Shown here: one piece after another, positions 1-10,425 of the stretch | Layout: each line of letters opens with the position of its first letter | Numbering within the stretch: position 1 is the first letter of the stretch | Source: Helicobacter mustelae | GTDB taxonomy: Bacteria > Campylobacterota > Campylobacteria > Campylobacterales > Helicobacteraceae | Direction: 5' to 3' | NCBI RefSeq assembly: GCF_900476215.1 | Contig: NZ_LS483446.1 | Span: forward strand, 682,001-746,000 | Length of the DNA: 64,000 bases | The notes under the pieces: generated by a model | What the model was told of the DNA's origin: nothing | The model's input: the letters and a program-made list of their open reading frames with translations, nothing else | Databases searched by the model: none | Translations under genes and position numbers: made by a program

Positions 1-1
1 C

Positions 2-1948
2 AAAAATGAAGCTATGGTATGTGCGGCATTGCTGCATGATGTCGTTGAGGACACGGATTATCGCATTGAAGATGTGGAGCAGAATTTTGGCTTGGATGTG
101 GCCATCCTTGTGGATGCATTAACCAAGATCTCTGAGGTGCGAAAAGAAGAGCTTCGGACTCAAACTCCAGAAAAGGTGATTATTGCCGCGCTTTCTTTTC
201 GTAAGATGCTCGTGGCTGCTGTCAAAGATCCCCGTGCATTGGTCATAAAGATTAGCGATCGATTGCACAATATGCTCACATTGGATGCTCTGCCAGAAAA
301 AAAGCAAAAAAGCATCTCTGAGGAAACACTTGTGGTATATGCCCCGATTGCTCATAGACTTGGGATCTCTTCGATAAAAAATGAGCTTGAGGATCGAGCG
401 TTTTATTATCTCTTTCCTCAGGAGTATCAAAAGATCCAAAATTTTTTGGAACAGAATAATCACTCCTTTGCATCGAAATTGCAAACAGTCTCTGAGAACA
501 TCCAGAGTCTCCTGCTTAAAAATGGTTTTACCCAGAATGAACTCAAGCTAGAAAAACGTCTTAAGCGTCCCTATTCCATCTATCTCAAAATGCAGCGCAA
601 GGGTGTGGACATCGATGAGATCTTGGATTTGTTGGCAATTCGCATTATTGTCAATGATGTGACTTCTTGCTATAAGGTTCTTGGGATGATTCACTCTAAT
701 TTCAAGCCCATTATGTCACGCTTCAAGGATTATATCGCCCTGCCAAAAGAAAATGGCTATCAAACCATCCACACCACTGTGTTTCATCAATCCATGGTGT
801 ATGAGATACAGATCCGAACCTTTGATATGCATGCCAGTGCGCAATATGGAGTTGCAGCGCATTGGAAATACAAAAGTGGTGCTCTGGCTCCAAATATGGA
901 TTGGTTGTATAATTTTGAATACCAAAATAATTCCATTGAAGAGTTTTATGAGCTGGCAAAAAATGATCTTTATCAAGAAGATATTGTGGTATTTTCTCCC
1001 GCAGGGGATACCTATACTCTTCCTGTGGGAGCGGTGGCTTTGGATTTTGCCTATGCGGTGCACTCTGAGGTGGGAGATAGCGCATTTCAGGCATATATCA
1101 ACAACCAAAAAACTTCGCTTTTGCAGGTGCTAAAGAGTGGAGATATTGTGCGCATCATCACTAGCAAAAATGCTCTGCCAAAATATACGTGGATAGAAGA
1201 AGTTAAGACTTCGCGCGCTAAAAGTTGCCTCAAAACCCAGCGCCAAAATCGAATTCGCGACATTGAAAATCGTGGCGCCATTGGGATTTTGGCCAATATT
1301 TTTGGCAAAAAATCTGGCATATTCAAACGTTTTCTTTCGATGAAGGGTTTGGTCACGCAAAATCTCTGGAAGATCACTCGGGATAAAAATGCGCTTTATG
1401 AAACCGTGGATTTTGTCAAAGAAAAACTCATTGCAGATCATGGGTTTTTTGTCAATTTTCGCTTAAAGATGATCAAAATCAAACCCTATAAACTCGATCG
1501 CTTCATCGTGCATAGCCCCAAAAATATCAAAGAAGTGCTATTTGATTGCTGCTGTCATCCCAAGTACGGAGATGAGATTTTGGGCATCTATGTCAATCAA
1601 TGTGCCATCGTGCATCATAAGCTTTGTGATAAACTCTATGAAGAACTCAATAACGGAGAGTCTTTGATTTTGTTTGTAGAATGGGTGCAGCATGCCCTGC
1701 CTTCTTTTAAGGCAATCATCGCCCTGGGAGATCGAAAGACAAGCATTACAAAATTAGTCAATATTTTGTCGCAAAATGGTAGCAATGTGATTGGATTAAA
1801 TTATGCGGCCTACAAGGATCAATTTTCTGTGCGCTGCGAAGTAATTTTTGAAAATGACAAAAAAAATGCCAAGAGAATCAAAGAACTCTTACAGCATCAC
1901 TACAAGATCATAGAATTCAAAAATATGCAGGACGCGTATCAAAAATAA
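2..1948 (+). CDS. spoT: Bifunctional (p)ppGpp synthetase/hydrolase SpoT, 5' end outside window
   Basis: Makes and degrades the stringent-response alarmone (p)ppGpp in the cytoplasm. The frame is open from base 2, so the start and part of the HD domain lie upstream. The HD hydrolase motif HDVVEDT is at bases 35-55. The synthetase domain follows and carries RFKD near base 720, the RxKD form typical of Mn-dependent bifunctional enzymes rather than RelA. A TGS domain lies around residues 330-390 and an ACT-like domain is at the C-terminus. Helicobacters usually have this one enzyme only (family knowledge). It ends 10 bases before tyrS, so the two are probably cotranscribed. Confidence 0.95.
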   Translation, partial: KNEAMVCAALLHDVVEDTDYRIEDVEQNFGLDVAILVDALTKISEVRKEELRTQTPEKVIIAALSFRKMLVAAVKDPRALVIKISDRLHNMLTLDALPEKKQKSISEETLVVYAPIAHRLGISSIKNELEDRAFYYLFPQEYQKIQNFLEQNNHSFASKLQTVSENIQSLLLKNGFTQNELKLEKRLKRPYSIYLKMQRKGVDIDEILDLLAIRIIVNDVTSCYKVLGMIHSNFKPIMSRFKDYIALPKENGYQTIHTTVFHQSMVYEIQIRTFDMHASAQYGVAAHWKYKSGALAPNMDWLYNFEYQNNSIEEFYELAKNDLYQEDIVVFSPAGDTYTLPVGAVALDFAYAVHSEVGDSAFQAYINNQKTSLLQVLKSGDIVRIITSKNALPKYTWIEEVKTSRAKSCLKTQRQNRIRDIENRGAIGILANIFGKKSGIFKRFLSMKGLVTQNLWKITRDKNALYETVDFVKEKLIADHGFFVNFRLKMIKIKPYKLDRFIVHSPKNIKEVLFDCCCHPKYGDEILGIYVNQCAIVHHKLCDKLYEELNNGESLILFVEWVQHALPSFKAIIALGDRKTSITKLVNILSQNGSNVIGLNYAAYKDQFSVRCEVIFENDKKNAKRIKELLQHHYKIIEFKNMQDAYQK

Positions 1949-1958
1949 GGAGATGGAG

Positions 1959-3167
1959 ATGGCAATAGGGTTGCAGGAAGCAATGCAGGAGCTTAAGCGT
2001 GGCAGTGTAGAATTTATAGGCGAGGAATACATTAAAGAGCTTGTGCAAAAATACCTAACAAATGGGGATCGCTTCATCGTAAAAGCAGGTTTTGATCCCA
2101 CAGCTCCTGATTTGCATTTGGGTCATACGGTGCTGCTTCAAAAACTTGCAACCTTTCAGAAATTTGGTGGCAGTGTAAAATTTTTGATTGGCGATTTTAC
2201 TGCGCGCATTGGTGATCCCAGTGGCAAGAGTGAGACAAGAAAGCCGCTGAGTCCTGAGGAAGTATTGCAAAATGCAAGGACCTATCAAGAGCAAGTTTTT
2301 AAGGTATTAGATCCTTGTTTTACAGAAGTTTGCTTTAATTCCAAATGGCTTGCAGAATTGGGAGCAGAGGGGATGATCACCCTCACTTCTCATTTTTCTG
2401 TGGCTAGAATGCTAGAGCGCGATGATTTTGAAAAACGCTATAAAAGTAATCAGCCCATTAGCATGGTGGAGTTCATGTATCCACTTTTGCAGGGCTATGA
2501 TTCTGTGGCGCTAGAGAGTGACATTGAGCTTGGCGGGAATGATCAAAAATTCAATCTTTTGATGGGTAGAAGTTTGCAGCGTGCATATGGGCTTAAAAAA
2601 GAACAATCTATCATGACAGTCCCCCTGCTTGAAGGGCTTGATGGCGTGCAAAAAATGAGCAAGAGTTTGAAAAATTATATTGGCGTTACCGAAGATTCCC
2701 AAACAATGTATGCTAAAATTATGAGTATTTCTGATGAATTAATGTGGAAATATTATGAATTGTTAAGCGCAAAATCTCTGCAAGAAATTTCTCAAATGCA
2801 AAAAAATGTAGAGAGTGAGGTGCTGCATCCCAAGCTTGCAAAAGAGCTTTTGGCGCTAGAAATCACTACAAGGTATCACAATCAGGAATTGGCCCAAGAT
2901 GCAAAAGAGGTTTTTGATAATGTTTTTTCTAAAAATCATCTCCCTAAGGATATGGATACCATGGAGTTTGGCGTAGGTGAGTGGATCTGCAAGGTCTTGG
3001 TAGATGCCAAAATCTGCCCCTCTACCTCTCAGGCCCGCAGAGAAATCAGGGCGGGTGCAATCAAAATCAATCAGCAAAAGCTTGCTGATGAAAATCATAA
3101 ATTTGCTCAAGGAGACTATATTGTGCAAATGGGAAAAAGAAAATTTATACGCATTGTTATCAGATAA
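1959..3167 (+). CDS. tyrS: Tyrosyl-tRNA synthetase
   Basis: Class I aminoacyl-tRNA synthetase charging tRNA-Tyr. The HIGH-type motif HLGH is near residue 50 and KMSKS near residue 230. A C-terminal S4 RNA-binding domain contains the [12 protein letters not shown] segment. I chose the ATG at 1959 because AAGGAG at 1947-1952 sits six bases before it. The earlier in-frame ATG at 1953 directly touches that Shine-Dalgarno sequence. The resulting 402 residues fit the long bacterial TyrS type. It lies between spoT and an FMN oxygenase in one tight plus-strand run. Confidence 0.95.
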   Translation: MAIGLQEAMQELKRGSVEFIGEEYIKELVQKYLTNGDRFIVKAGFDPTAPDLHLGHTVLLQKLATFQKFGGSVKFLIGDFTARIGDPSGKSETRKPLSPEEVLQNARTYQEQVFKVLDPCFTEVCFNSKWLAELGAEGMITLTSHFSVARMLERDDFEKRYKSNQPISMVEFMYPLLQGYDSVALESDIELGGNDQKFNLLMGRSLQRAYGLKKEQSIMTVPLLEGLDGVQKMSKSLKNYIGVTEDSQTMYAKIMSISDELMWKYYELLSAKSLQEISQMQKNVESEVLHPKLAKELLALEITTRYHNQELAQDAKEVFDNVFSKNHLPKDMDTMEFGVGEWICKVLVDAKICPSTSQARREIRAGAIKINQQKLADENHKFAQGDYIVQMGKRKFIRIVIR

Positions 3168-3176
3168 AGGAAGAAA

Positions 3177-4268
3177 ATGACAACAACATTAAAGCCACTA
3201 AAAATTGGAAAATACACAATTAAATATCCTATTTTTCAGGGAGGCATGGGAGTAGGGATTAGCTGGGATGAATTAGCGGGAAATGTCTCAAAACAAGGTG
3301 CATTGGGAATTATCAGTGCAGTGGGCACGGGATATTACAAAAAAATGAGTTTTGTTGAGAAGATTGTAGCCTCTAAGCCATTTGAAGCAATTAATTTTTA
3401 TTCCAAAGTCGCACTCAATGAAATCTTTAAAAACGCAAGAAAGATTTGCGGAGACAGCCCTCTTGGTGCAAACATCCTCTATGCCATCAGTGAATATGGA
3501 CGCGTGGTGCGAGATGCGTGCGAAGCAGGGGCAAATCTCATTGTCACAGGAGCGGGATTGCCTACCAATATGCCAGAATTTGTAAAAAACTTTCCTGATG
3601 TTGCGCTCATCCCCATCGTCTCCTCTGCCAAGGCTCTCAAGATCCTATGCCGCAGGTGGCAGGATCGTTATGGACGCGTGCCTGATGCAGTGATTGTGGA
3701 GGGTCCTCTAAGTGGCGGGCATCAGGGTTTCAAGTATGAAGATTGTTTTAAAGAAGAGTTTCAATTAGAAAATATTTTGCCAAAGGTGGCTAGTGAGGCT
3801 AAATTGTGGGGCAATATTCCCGTGATTGCTGCAGGAGGGGTTTGGGATCGTGCAGATATCAATAGAATGATGGATCTTGGAGCAAGTGGCGTGCAGATGG
3901 CCACTCGATTTTTGGGGACTTATGAATGTGATGCCAAGGCGTATCAGCAAATCCTCCCCTCCATAAAAAAAGAAGATATCATACTCATCAAATCCCCCGT
4001 GGGCTATCCTGCAAGAGCTTTGAATATTGGAGTGATTGAGCGCTTGAGAGAGGGAAATGCGCCACTTGTGCGCTGTGTTAGCAATTGTGTTTCTCCATGT
4101 CAAAGAGGAAAGGAGGCCAAGATCGTTGGCTATTGTATCGCTGATAGCCTGGGAAGAGGGCATTTGGGAAATCTCCGAGATGGACTGTATTTTAGCGGGG
4201 CAAATGGATATCGCATCGATAAAATTGTGAGTGTAAGGGAATTGATAGAGGAACTCGTAAGGGGATAG
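3177..4268 (+). CDS. Nitronate monooxygenase / 2-nitropropane dioxygenase family FMN protein
   Basis: A TIM-barrel flavoprotein of 363 residues from the family that includes nitronate monooxygenase and FabK-type enoyl reductases. Visible signatures are FQGGMGVGIS near the N-terminus, VEGPLSGGHQGF in the middle, and AAGGVWD followed by GASGVQMATRF, the phosphate-binding loop of FMN. The C-terminal third has a Cys cluster (CVSNCVSPC) seen in the Helicobacter-type members. The substrate in this organism is unknown, and nitronate detoxification is only a family-based guess. AAGGAAG precedes the ATG. The stop is immediately followed by the amiA start, which suggests translational coupling. Confidence 0.85.
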   Translation: MTTTLKPLKIGKYTIKYPIFQGGMGVGISWDELAGNVSKQGALGIISAVGTGYYKKMSFVEKIVASKPFEAINFYSKVALNEIFKNARKICGDSPLGANILYAISEYGRVVRDACEAGANLIVTGAGLPTNMPEFVKNFPDVALIPIVSSAKALKILCRRWQDRYGRVPDAVIVEGPLSGGHQGFKYEDCFKEEFQLENILPKVASEAKLWGNIPVIAAGGVWDRADINRMMDLGASGVQMATRFLGTYECDAKAYQQILPSIKKEDIILIKSPVGYPARALNIGVIERLREGNAPLVRCVSNCVSPCQRGKEAKIVGYCIADSLGRGHLGNLRDGLYFSGANGYRIDKIVSVRELIEELVRG

Positions 4269-5510
4269 ATGCGTGGGCTATGTTGTTTGTTTATTTTATT
4301 TTGCGGTTTCTTGAGTGCCAATCTCAAGATTCTCAGCGTTGTGCCTTTTGACACACATTATCTCAAAGTCACATTTAACCAACCCCTATCCCAAAAAGAT
4401 CTAAGAATCAGAAAAGTCAAAAATAATCGCACGCTTATTGAGCTCAATGCCATCCTCATCCCCTATACATACAAAAGATTTGATTTCCCTCAGAAAAATC
4501 AAATCATCATCTCCCAAAATACCCCCAGGGTTGTGCGCATATTCCTCATTGATGATGGTAAGAAAAATTTTTCCATGAATCTAGAGAGGCAGTATCTCAT
4601 CTTTAGGCTCCAGGATGCTAAAATCCCGCTGCTCCAAGAAAAATCCAAAAACTCAAAAAAGCATCAATTCTCCCACAAAAAAGATCATATCCAACCCTCT
4701 CTCCCCACCACCAAAACCCATCAAAAATCCCAAAAAGATCCTTCAAAGCAAAATCCCATAAAACCTCTGCCTGCCAAAGCCCTCCTACCAGAGTCAACTA
4801 ACAGTCTAAAAGAAGATGCAAGATCTAGGAGAAAATATCGCATTGTCATTGATGCGGGTCATGGGGGCAAGGATTGTGGCAGCACGGCAGTTATTCATAT
4901 TTGTGAGAAAGTCATTGTTTTGAATGTGGCAAAGAAGCTGGCAAAGGAGCTAAGAGCGCGAAATTATCAGGTCTTCATGACTAGGGATAGGGATATTTAC
5001 ATCGATCTCAAGGCTCGTACAGAGATGGCAAATGCCAGGAACGCAGATTTATTCATCTCCATCCATGCTAATTCTGTTCCAAAAACAGGGAATAAGCATG
5101 CCCAGGGGGTGGAGACATATTTCCTATCCACAGCAAGGAGTGAGCGTGCTAGGGATGTCGCAGAACATGAAAATAAAGGAGATGTGGAGATTATGAGTTA
5201 TTTTACAAAACTTTCTTTTTTAAATACCCTCAATTCCCATCGCCTTATTGCCAGTAATAAGCTTGCAATTGATATTCAAATTGGTATTTTGCGGGAATTG
5301 CAAAAGGATTTTACAGGAGTGGTGGATGGAGGGGTTAGGGAGGGACCCTTTTGGGTGCTCGTGGGTGCATTGATGCCATCTGTCTTGATTGAGATTGGAT
5401 ACCTTTCTAATGAAGTGGAGGCTAGGAATCTTGCCACAAAAGAATACCAACAATCCTTGGCAATAGGAATTGCCAATGGAATTGATGGCTTTATTGTCAA
5501 AAATTTTTAG
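4269..5510 (+). CDS. amiA: N-acetylmuramoyl-L-alanine amidase AmiA
   Basis: Periplasmic zinc amidase that cleaves the amide bond between MurNAc and the stem peptide. It acts in cell separation and, in H. pylori, in the rod-to-coccoid transition. The 413 residues comprise an N-terminal signal segment (about 1-18), an AMIN-like domain to about residue 115, a low-complexity Lys/Ser/Pro-rich linker to about 185, and an Amidase_3 domain. Zinc-binding signatures are DAGHGGKD and SIHANS, with the C-terminal IEIGYLSN supplying the catalytic Glu. The gene begins the base after the previous stop and uses the AAGGGGAT Shine-Dalgarno sequence. Confidence 0.92.
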   Translation: MRGLCCLFILFCGFLSANLKILSVVPFDTHYLKVTFNQPLSQKDLRIRKVKNNRTLIELNAILIPYTYKRFDFPQKNQIIISQNTPRVVRIFLIDDGKKNFSMNLERQYLIFRLQDAKIPLLQEKSKNSKKHQFSHKKDHIQPSLPTTKTHQKSQKDPSKQNPIKPLPAKALLPESTNSLKEDARSRRKYRIVIDAGHGGKDCGSTAVIHICEKVIVLNVAKKLAKELRARNYQVFMTRDRDIYIDLKARTEMANARNADLFISIHANSVPKTGNKHAQGVETYFLSTARSERARDVAEHENKGDVEIMSYFTKLSFLNTLNSHRLIASNKLAIDIQIGILRELQKDFTGVVDGGVREGPFWVLVGALMPSVLIEIGYLSNEVEARNLATKEYQQSLAIGIANGIDGFIVKNF

Positions 5511-5518
5511 GGTGTTGT

Positions 5519-6349
5519 ATGGTAAGGGCTCTGGGTTCTTATATGTTATTTTTCTTTTTGGTTTTCACAGCACTTGGCATCATCGTCTCAGAATCCACCA
5601 TCACCTTTGCGCAATTGTTTTTTTTATTTTCTAAAAATGGCATGGTGTATAGCCTGGTTATTCAGATTTTATGCTTTCTTATCAGCGCAATCAGTGGATT
5701 TTATTTATTTTTGGCGTATTATAAAAAGCAAGAGGATTTCCTAAAAAGCTTGATGGCATCCTGCATTTGCGTGATTTTTTTGTTTATCTGGGTATTTTTG
5801 ATGAGCAGCAAGCCAGGAGAAGATTATATCAATGCTCTGCATTTTAATTATTATGAAGTTATGTATTTGGATTTTGCCTCACTCATTCATCGCAATTTTT
5901 TAGAGATTCTTGTCAGTGGGTTTTTTTATGGTTTTTCCCTGCTTTTTCCCTGCTTGTTTTTGCTTTTTGGTGGCTGCTTTGATTTGCAAATTCCATTGCA
6001 TCGATTTGCAATGAGATTTTTCCCCTCAGTGCATGTGTGCATCATGGTCTTGATTGCCAGTGCATTCCAGCCCTATTACAATAAACCAAACGTCTATTTC
6101 TATGTAGATTTTTTATTTTTTATCCTTGTATTTTTTTGCATCATCATGCTTTTTTTGCGCAAAAGATTTTTGTTTGGTTTTTATGAATGTGCCAACTTGA
6201 TCTTGCTTATTGGGTTGGTTTTTTTGGTCCTAGCTTGTTCGAATATCTTGGTGCAGAGTAATTATTATAATGCACGTTATTGCCTCTATCTTATTGCATT
6301 TCTTTGCTGGTGCTCTGAGTGGATGTTTGGAGATTTTGAGAAAAGTTAA
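5519..6349 (+). CDS. Conserved multi-pass membrane protein of unknown function
   Basis: A 276-residue protein with about seven strongly hydrophobic segments, rich in Phe and Cys, and no motif I can assign. It starts eight bases after amiA. In H. pylori an uncharacterised membrane protein occupies the equivalent place near amiA as I recall, so it may be an orthologue. No catalytic residues or transporter signature are evident. The last 59 bases overlap the 3' end of the converging mqnA. A role in envelope biology is suggested only by the amiA neighbourhood. Confidence 0.8.
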   Translation: MVRALGSYMLFFFLVFTALGIIVSESTITFAQLFFLFSKNGMVYSLVIQILCFLISAISGFYLFLAYYKKQEDFLKSLMASCICVIFLFIWVFLMSSKPGEDYINALHFNYYEVMYLDFASLIHRNFLEILVSGFFYGFSLLFPCLFLLFGGCFDLQIPLHRFAMRFFPSVHVCIMVLIASAFQPYYNKPNVYFYVDFLFFILVFFCIIMLFLRKRFLFGFYECANLILLIGLVFLVLACSNILVQSNYYNARYCLYLIAFLCWCSEWMFGDFEKS

Positions 6350-7028
6350 AGCGCATGGGTCCTTTGATGTTTTTTAGAAGCAATTGCCGATAAAATCTCT
6401 TGAGTCCTAGAAATTCCTTCGTGCCAATTTTGTAATAAATATGTGTGAGATATTCTAGAATATATTTTTTGTCAATCCCTAGACGCTTGGCATATTGCTC
6501 TAGGATATATTGGGGGATTTTGATGCGTTTTTGATTGAAGATCTTGGAGATCTTGGTATAAAATTCCTCATTTTTATGAAAGCAAAGTAGCCCAAAGACA
6601 AAGGGCAGATGTTCTTTTTGGTACCAGATTTCTCCCATATCTACATGCATGCCTTTTTGGTAGCGGTATTGCAATGCCCTATCTCCAATGAGTACTTCGC
6701 CTTGTAGTCCCAGTATCTTGCACAGAGCATTGGAAGTGGCGGATTGAGCATCTGATTTTTGCTGATTTGGGATGGTGATCACACTCCACACAGATCCCTT
6801 TGCAATGATTCCACTAAGCGCATTTTTTTTCTTCAAAAAAAAATCTCTTCCTGCGATTGAGGAGATGAAGCCTGCATCAATGCGTTGGAAGAAAAATTCT
6901 TGATTGAGTTTTGCGGGATAGCTTTTGTGCAGTTGCAAAAATTTTTTAAATCCTGAAGAAGTGGGGTAGGATTTGATGAAGACATCAAAGGGAGCGAGAT
7001 TGAGATAATCAATTTTTCCAAAGCGCAT
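6291..7028 (-). CDS. mqnA: Chorismate dehydratase MqnA (futalosine menaquinone pathway)
   Basis: Converts chorismate to 3-enolpyruvyl-benzoate, the first committed step of the futalosine route to menaquinone. The 245-residue protein opens with FGKIDYLNLAPFDVF, the family's N-terminal substrate loop, and has IGDRALQYR in the centre. It resembles a periplasmic binding protein fold without a signal peptide. H. pylori and Campylobacter rely on this pathway, and mqnE lies 9 kb away in the window. Its C-terminal coding end overlaps the upstream membrane protein gene by 59 bases. The Shine-Dalgarno sequence is weak. Confidence 0.88.
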   Translation of the reverse strand: MRFGKIDYLNLAPFDVFIKSYPTSSGFKKFLQLHKSYPAKLNQEFFFQRIDAGFISSIAGRDFFLKKKNALSGIIAKGSVWSVITIPNQQKSDAQSATSNALCKILGLQGEVLIGDRALQYRYQKGMHVDMGEIWYQKEHLPFVFGLLCFHKNEEFYTKISKIFNQKRIKIPQYILEQYAKRLGIDKKYILEYLTHIYYKIGTKEFLGLKRFYRQLLLKNIKGPMRFNFSQNLQTSTQSTSKEMQ

Positions 7029-7092
7029 GGGGGTTTTTCCAGAATTTTGCTAGCATTCTAGGAATTTTTTTTAAATAAATTGAGGTTTATAA

Positions 7093-9033
7093 ATGGCGGT
7101 GATTAGTTTGATTGGTGTGGGGAAGCAGTTTGATCACAAGGTGATTTTAAGCCAAGTTAATTTTGTGGTAAACGAAAATGAGAGGGTGGCAGTAATTGGA
7201 AAAAATGGTAGTGGAAAATCCACGCTCATCAAGATTTTGCTAGGAGAGATTGAGCAGGATGAGGGGAAAAGAGCGATCAAAAATGATTTGGTGTTTTTTG
7301 ATCTGGCCCAAAAAAATGTATTTGCCCCGCTCAAAAAGGTTTATGAAATTTGCGAGGAGAGTTTGCAGGATTTGCGCGATGCCCACAGACGTTTGAAGGA
7401 ACTTGAACTCTTGGAAAATCTGGATAAAAAGCTCCTAGAAGAACAGGCAGAATGCATAGATTTCATTACCGCTCAAAATGCTTGGAATCTAGAGGCTAAG
7501 ATCAAAGAAATGCTTTTGCGCTTTGGTCTTTATGATTTGCGAGATCGCTATGCAAATACCTTGAGTGGAGGTGAGCAAAAAAAGCTCCTATTAGCAACAA
7601 TCTTGGTAAAAAAGGCAGATCTTTTCATTTTTGATGAGCCCACCAATCACCTAGATGTAGAAAGTGTGGAGTTTTTAGAAGAGCAGATTTTAGCACTCAA
7701 ATCCAGTGTGGTATTCATCAGTCACGATCGCTATTTTATCGATACATTGGCCCATAGGATTGTTGAGGTGGATGGGGGAGGGGTGCAGAATTTTCAAGGT
7801 GGGTATCAGAGATATCTAGAGAGCAAAAGGCAGATGTTGCAAAATCTTGCCAAGGAGCATGAGAATTTATTGCGTTTTTTGCGCACAGAGGAGGAGTGGC
7901 TAAGGCGTGGTGTGCAGGCAAGGCGCAAGCGTAATGAGGGCAGGAAGGCAAGGGTGCTAGAATTGCGCCAGATTGCCAAAAGCAATCCCTCTCTCATCCG
8001 AAAAATGTCCCTAGAACTTCAAAGAGAGCAGGGTGCACTCAAGCAAAACCGGCCCAAAAATCAGCAAAAACTACTCTTTGAATTGGAAAATCTCTGCAAG
8101 AGTGTGGAGGGAAAGACCCTAATTAAAGATTTTACCTATCGGATTTTGCAGCAAGATAGAATCGCTATTGTGGGCAAAAATGGCAGCGGAAAAAGCACAT
8201 TGCTTAAAATTTTGCTGGGAAAAATAAAGAGTGATGCTGGGATGATTAAAAGGGGGGAATTTCGCATCGGGTATTTTGATCAGGAAAAAAGCTTTTTGGA
8301 TGATGAAAAAAGCTTGCTAGAGACTTTTTGTCCCAATGGAGGGGATCATATCGAGGTGTATGGCAAGCAGATCCATGTTTATGGATATCTCAAAAATTTC
8401 CTCTTTCCCAAGGAATTGCTAGAGCAAAAGATCGGCAGTTTGAGCGGTGGAGAAAAGAGTCGCGTGGGCTTGGCCCTGCTTTTTACAAAGAATTATGATT
8501 GCTTATTGCTAGATGAACCTACTAATGATTTGGATATTCAAACCATCAATATTTTAGAGGAATATTTAGGCGCATTTCAAGGCAGCATTCTTTTTATTAG
8601 TCATGATCGCTATTTTGTGGACAAGATCGCAGAGAAGCTGCTCATCTTCCATGGGGATGGAAAGATTGAGGAGAGTTATTTGGATTATAGTGAGTATTTG
8701 GATCGCCAAAAAGAGCTCCTAGAATATGAAAAAATCATTAGCAAATCTCATCAAGAAAATGAGAGTAGGGTATCAAGGCCTCCAGAAAAAAAGCCAAATA
8801 AGCTAAGCTATAGAGAGCAGCGCGAGCTAGATTCTCTACCTCAAATCATAGATACTCTAGAGCAGGAGATAAAAATGCTAGAAAATGTCCTCTGTACTCC
8901 TGAATTGTACGAAAAAAGAGGTATCACAGAGATTGCCAAAGAGCTGGAGGCAACAAAACAAAATCTGGATCAAAAAATAGAGCGCTATTTTTCCCTGGAA
9001 GAAAAAAAACAAAATTTCCTAGGGGGAACATAG
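7093..9033 (+). CDS. ABC-F family ATPase (Uup/EttA type)
   Basis: Cytoplasmic ribosome-associated ATPase of 646 residues with two ABC cassettes and no membrane segments. Both cassettes have the Walker A motif GKNGSGKST. The signatures are LSGGEQKK and LSGGEKSR, and the Walker B segments are FDEPTNHLD and LDEPTNDLD. The Arg/Lys-rich inter-domain linker (about residues 235-320) and the C-terminal coiled coil (about 570-640) are typical of Uup-like proteins. Family members clear stalled ribosomes or act in translation quality control, and the exact subtype cannot be settled by eye. A GAGG Shine-Dalgarno precedes the ATG, and mqnA is divergent. Confidence 0.9.
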   Translation: MAVISLIGVGKQFDHKVILSQVNFVVNENERVAVIGKNGSGKSTLIKILLGEIEQDEGKRAIKNDLVFFDLAQKNVFAPLKKVYEICEESLQDLRDAHRRLKELELLENLDKKLLEEQAECIDFITAQNAWNLEAKIKEMLLRFGLYDLRDRYANTLSGGEQKKLLLATILVKKADLFIFDEPTNHLDVESVEFLEEQILALKSSVVFISHDRYFIDTLAHRIVEVDGGGVQNFQGGYQRYLESKRQMLQNLAKEHENLLRFLRTEEEWLRRGVQARRKRNEGRKARVLELRQIAKSNPSLIRKMSLELQREQGALKQNRPKNQQKLLFELENLCKSVEGKTLIKDFTYRILQQDRIAIVGKNGSGKSTLLKILLGKIKSDAGMIKRGEFRIGYFDQEKSFLDDEKSLLETFCPNGGDHIEVYGKQIHVYGYLKNFLFPKELLEQKIGSLSGGEKSRVGLALLFTKNYDCLLLDEPTNDLDIQTINILEEYLGAFQGSILFISHDRYFVDKIAEKLLIFHGDGKIEESYLDYSEYLDRQKELLEYEKIISKSHQENESRVSRPPEKKPNKLSYREQRELDSLPQIIDTLEQEIKMLENVLCTPELYEKRGITEIAKELEATKQNLDQKIERYFSLEEKKQNFLGGT

Positions 9034-9055
9034 TAATTTGGAAATTTTTCGATAG
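9031..9055 (+). promoter_or_regulatory. Possible sigma-28 (FliA) promoter of the chemoreceptor gene
   Basis: TAGT at 9031-9034 is separated by 15 bases from CGATAG at 9050-9055. This resembles the TAAA-N15-CGATA pattern of flagellar sigma-28 promoters, and the start codon is 33 bases downstream. An overlapping TAGAAT at 9053-9058 could instead be a sigma-70 -10 box. The assignment leans on the chemotaxis context. Confidence 0.3.
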
Positions 9056-9087
9056 AATAGCCCCATATTTTTTGCTTAGGAGAGAAG

Positions 9088-10377
9088 ATGTTTGGAAATA
9101 AAGAAAGAGAAGATATATCAGCGCTAAAGGGGCGTAATTTTTATTTGGAAAATGCGATTGCTGCAATCCGAGAAGCGACGCCTGGCGTGATTCTGCAGCC
9201 CAATGGTGCAATCATTGATGTCACAAAGGATTTTGTGGTGATGCTTAACACTTCAGAGGAGCAGATTAGGGGGAGGAGATTTGAGGATCTGATGTATCCG
9301 GGATTTGCGAATAGTTCAGAGTTTTTGAATGTATGGAATGAGGCACAATCTGGCAAAATTAGCAAATTCCTGATGCGTTGCGTAGGAAGGGGAAATAGGG
9401 ATTTGTGGTTAGAAACTATTCTTTTGCCCATCAAGGGGGCTAATAATCAAATCGAGCGCATCATTGTGCTTACCAATAATATCACTCCACTCAAAGAAAG
9501 GGAGCTTGGGCTCAAAGGCGTAGTGGATGCGGTACAAAGATCCATGGCGGGCATTGAATTCAAGCCAGATGGGACCATCATCGCTGCAAATGACAATTTT
9601 TTAAGAACCATGGGATATAGCCTAGATGAGGTAGTGGGTAAGCATCATAGCATGTTCTGTGATCCTAAATTTGCAAAATCTCAGGACTACATCAAATTCT
9701 GGGATAATCTCAGAAATGGAAATTTCCAATCTGGCATGTTTGAGCGCATCGCAAAAAATGGCAAGGTTATCTACCTAGAAGCTAGCTATAATCCTATCTA
9801 TGACATCGATGGGAAGGTGTGTAAAGTGATTAAATTTGCATCGGATGTTACAGCCCAGGTAGAAAAAGATAAGCAAAAAAATGATCTTGCACTCGAACTC
9901 GCACAGAAAAATGATCAATTGACTCGTGATGGCAAGGAAGTAATTGAGAAGACCGCACAAAATGTCAGAAGCATCGCGCAAACCATGCAGACAAGCTCTG
10001 ATCTTGTAGCATCTTTAAATTCTCAATCCGATGAAATCAAATCCATCATTCAGACTATCAAAGACATCGCTGACCAAACCAACCTCCTAGCACTCAATGC
10101 CGCCATCGAGGCAGCACGTGCAGGCGAGCATGGCAGGGGTTTTGCAGTGGTCGCTGATGAGGTGAGAAAGCTCGCAGAGCGCACAGGCAAATCTATCACA
10201 GAAATCACCACTACGATTAATTCTATCAGAGATGTGACATCTCAAGTCGTAGAATCCATCAACGTTTCCATCAGCGAAGTGGAGGATAGCGTGAAGCTTG
10301 CAAGTGAAGCAAAGGAATTCATGGATAAGATTCGTGCAAGCTCTGAAGAAGTCGCTGGCGCAATTGCAATGCAGTAG
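9088..10377 (+). CDS. Soluble PAS-PAS methyl-accepting chemotaxis protein (BdlA-like layout)
   Basis: Cytoplasmic chemoreceptor of 429 residues. Two PAS domains (about residues 20-135 and 140-260) precede a receptor signalling domain whose hairpin tip [20 protein letters not shown] is fully conserved. There is no membrane segment, so it probably senses an internal signal such as redox or metabolism and feeds CheA/CheW or CheV. The layout matches P. aeruginosa BdlA, which is of similar length. The C-terminus after the tip is short, and the gene ends in TAG TAA. The sequence just past the stop repeats the last coding segment (see 10342-10425), hinting at a 3' rearrangement. No methylation-site pentapeptide is obvious. 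Confidence 0.88.
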   Translation: MFGNKEREDISALKGRNFYLENAIAAIREATPGVILQPNGAIIDVTKDFVVMLNTSEEQIRGRRFEDLMYPGFANSSEFLNVWNEAQSGKISKFLMRCVGRGNRDLWLETILLPIKGANNQIERIIVLTNNITPLKERELGLKGVVDAVQRSMAGIEFKPDGTIIAANDNFLRTMGYSLDEVVGKHHSMFCDPKFAKSQDYIKFWDNLRNGNFQSGMFERIAKNGKVIYLEASYNPIYDIDGKVCKVIKFASDVTAQVEKDKQKNDLALELAQKNDQLTRDGKEVIEKTAQNVRSIAQTMQTSSDLVASLNSQSDEIKSIIQTIKDIADQTNLLALNAAIEAARAGEHGRGFAVVADEVRKLAERTGKSITEITTTINSIRDVTSQVVESINVSISEVEDSVKLASEAKEFMDKIRASSEEVAGAIAMQ

Positions 10378-10425
10378 TAAAATCTGAAGAAGTCGCTGGC
10401 GCAAGCTCTAAAGAGGTCGCCAGTG
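10342..10425 (+). repeat. Direct repeat across the chemoreceptor stop codon
   Basis: A perfect 22-base repeat occurs at 10342-10363 inside the gene and again at 10383-10404 after the stop. A degenerate third partial copy lies at 10405-10425. In the new frame the downstream copies encode SEEVAGASSKEVASVNR followed by a stop. This looks like an internal duplication that altered the 3' end of the gene. Confidence 0.75.
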
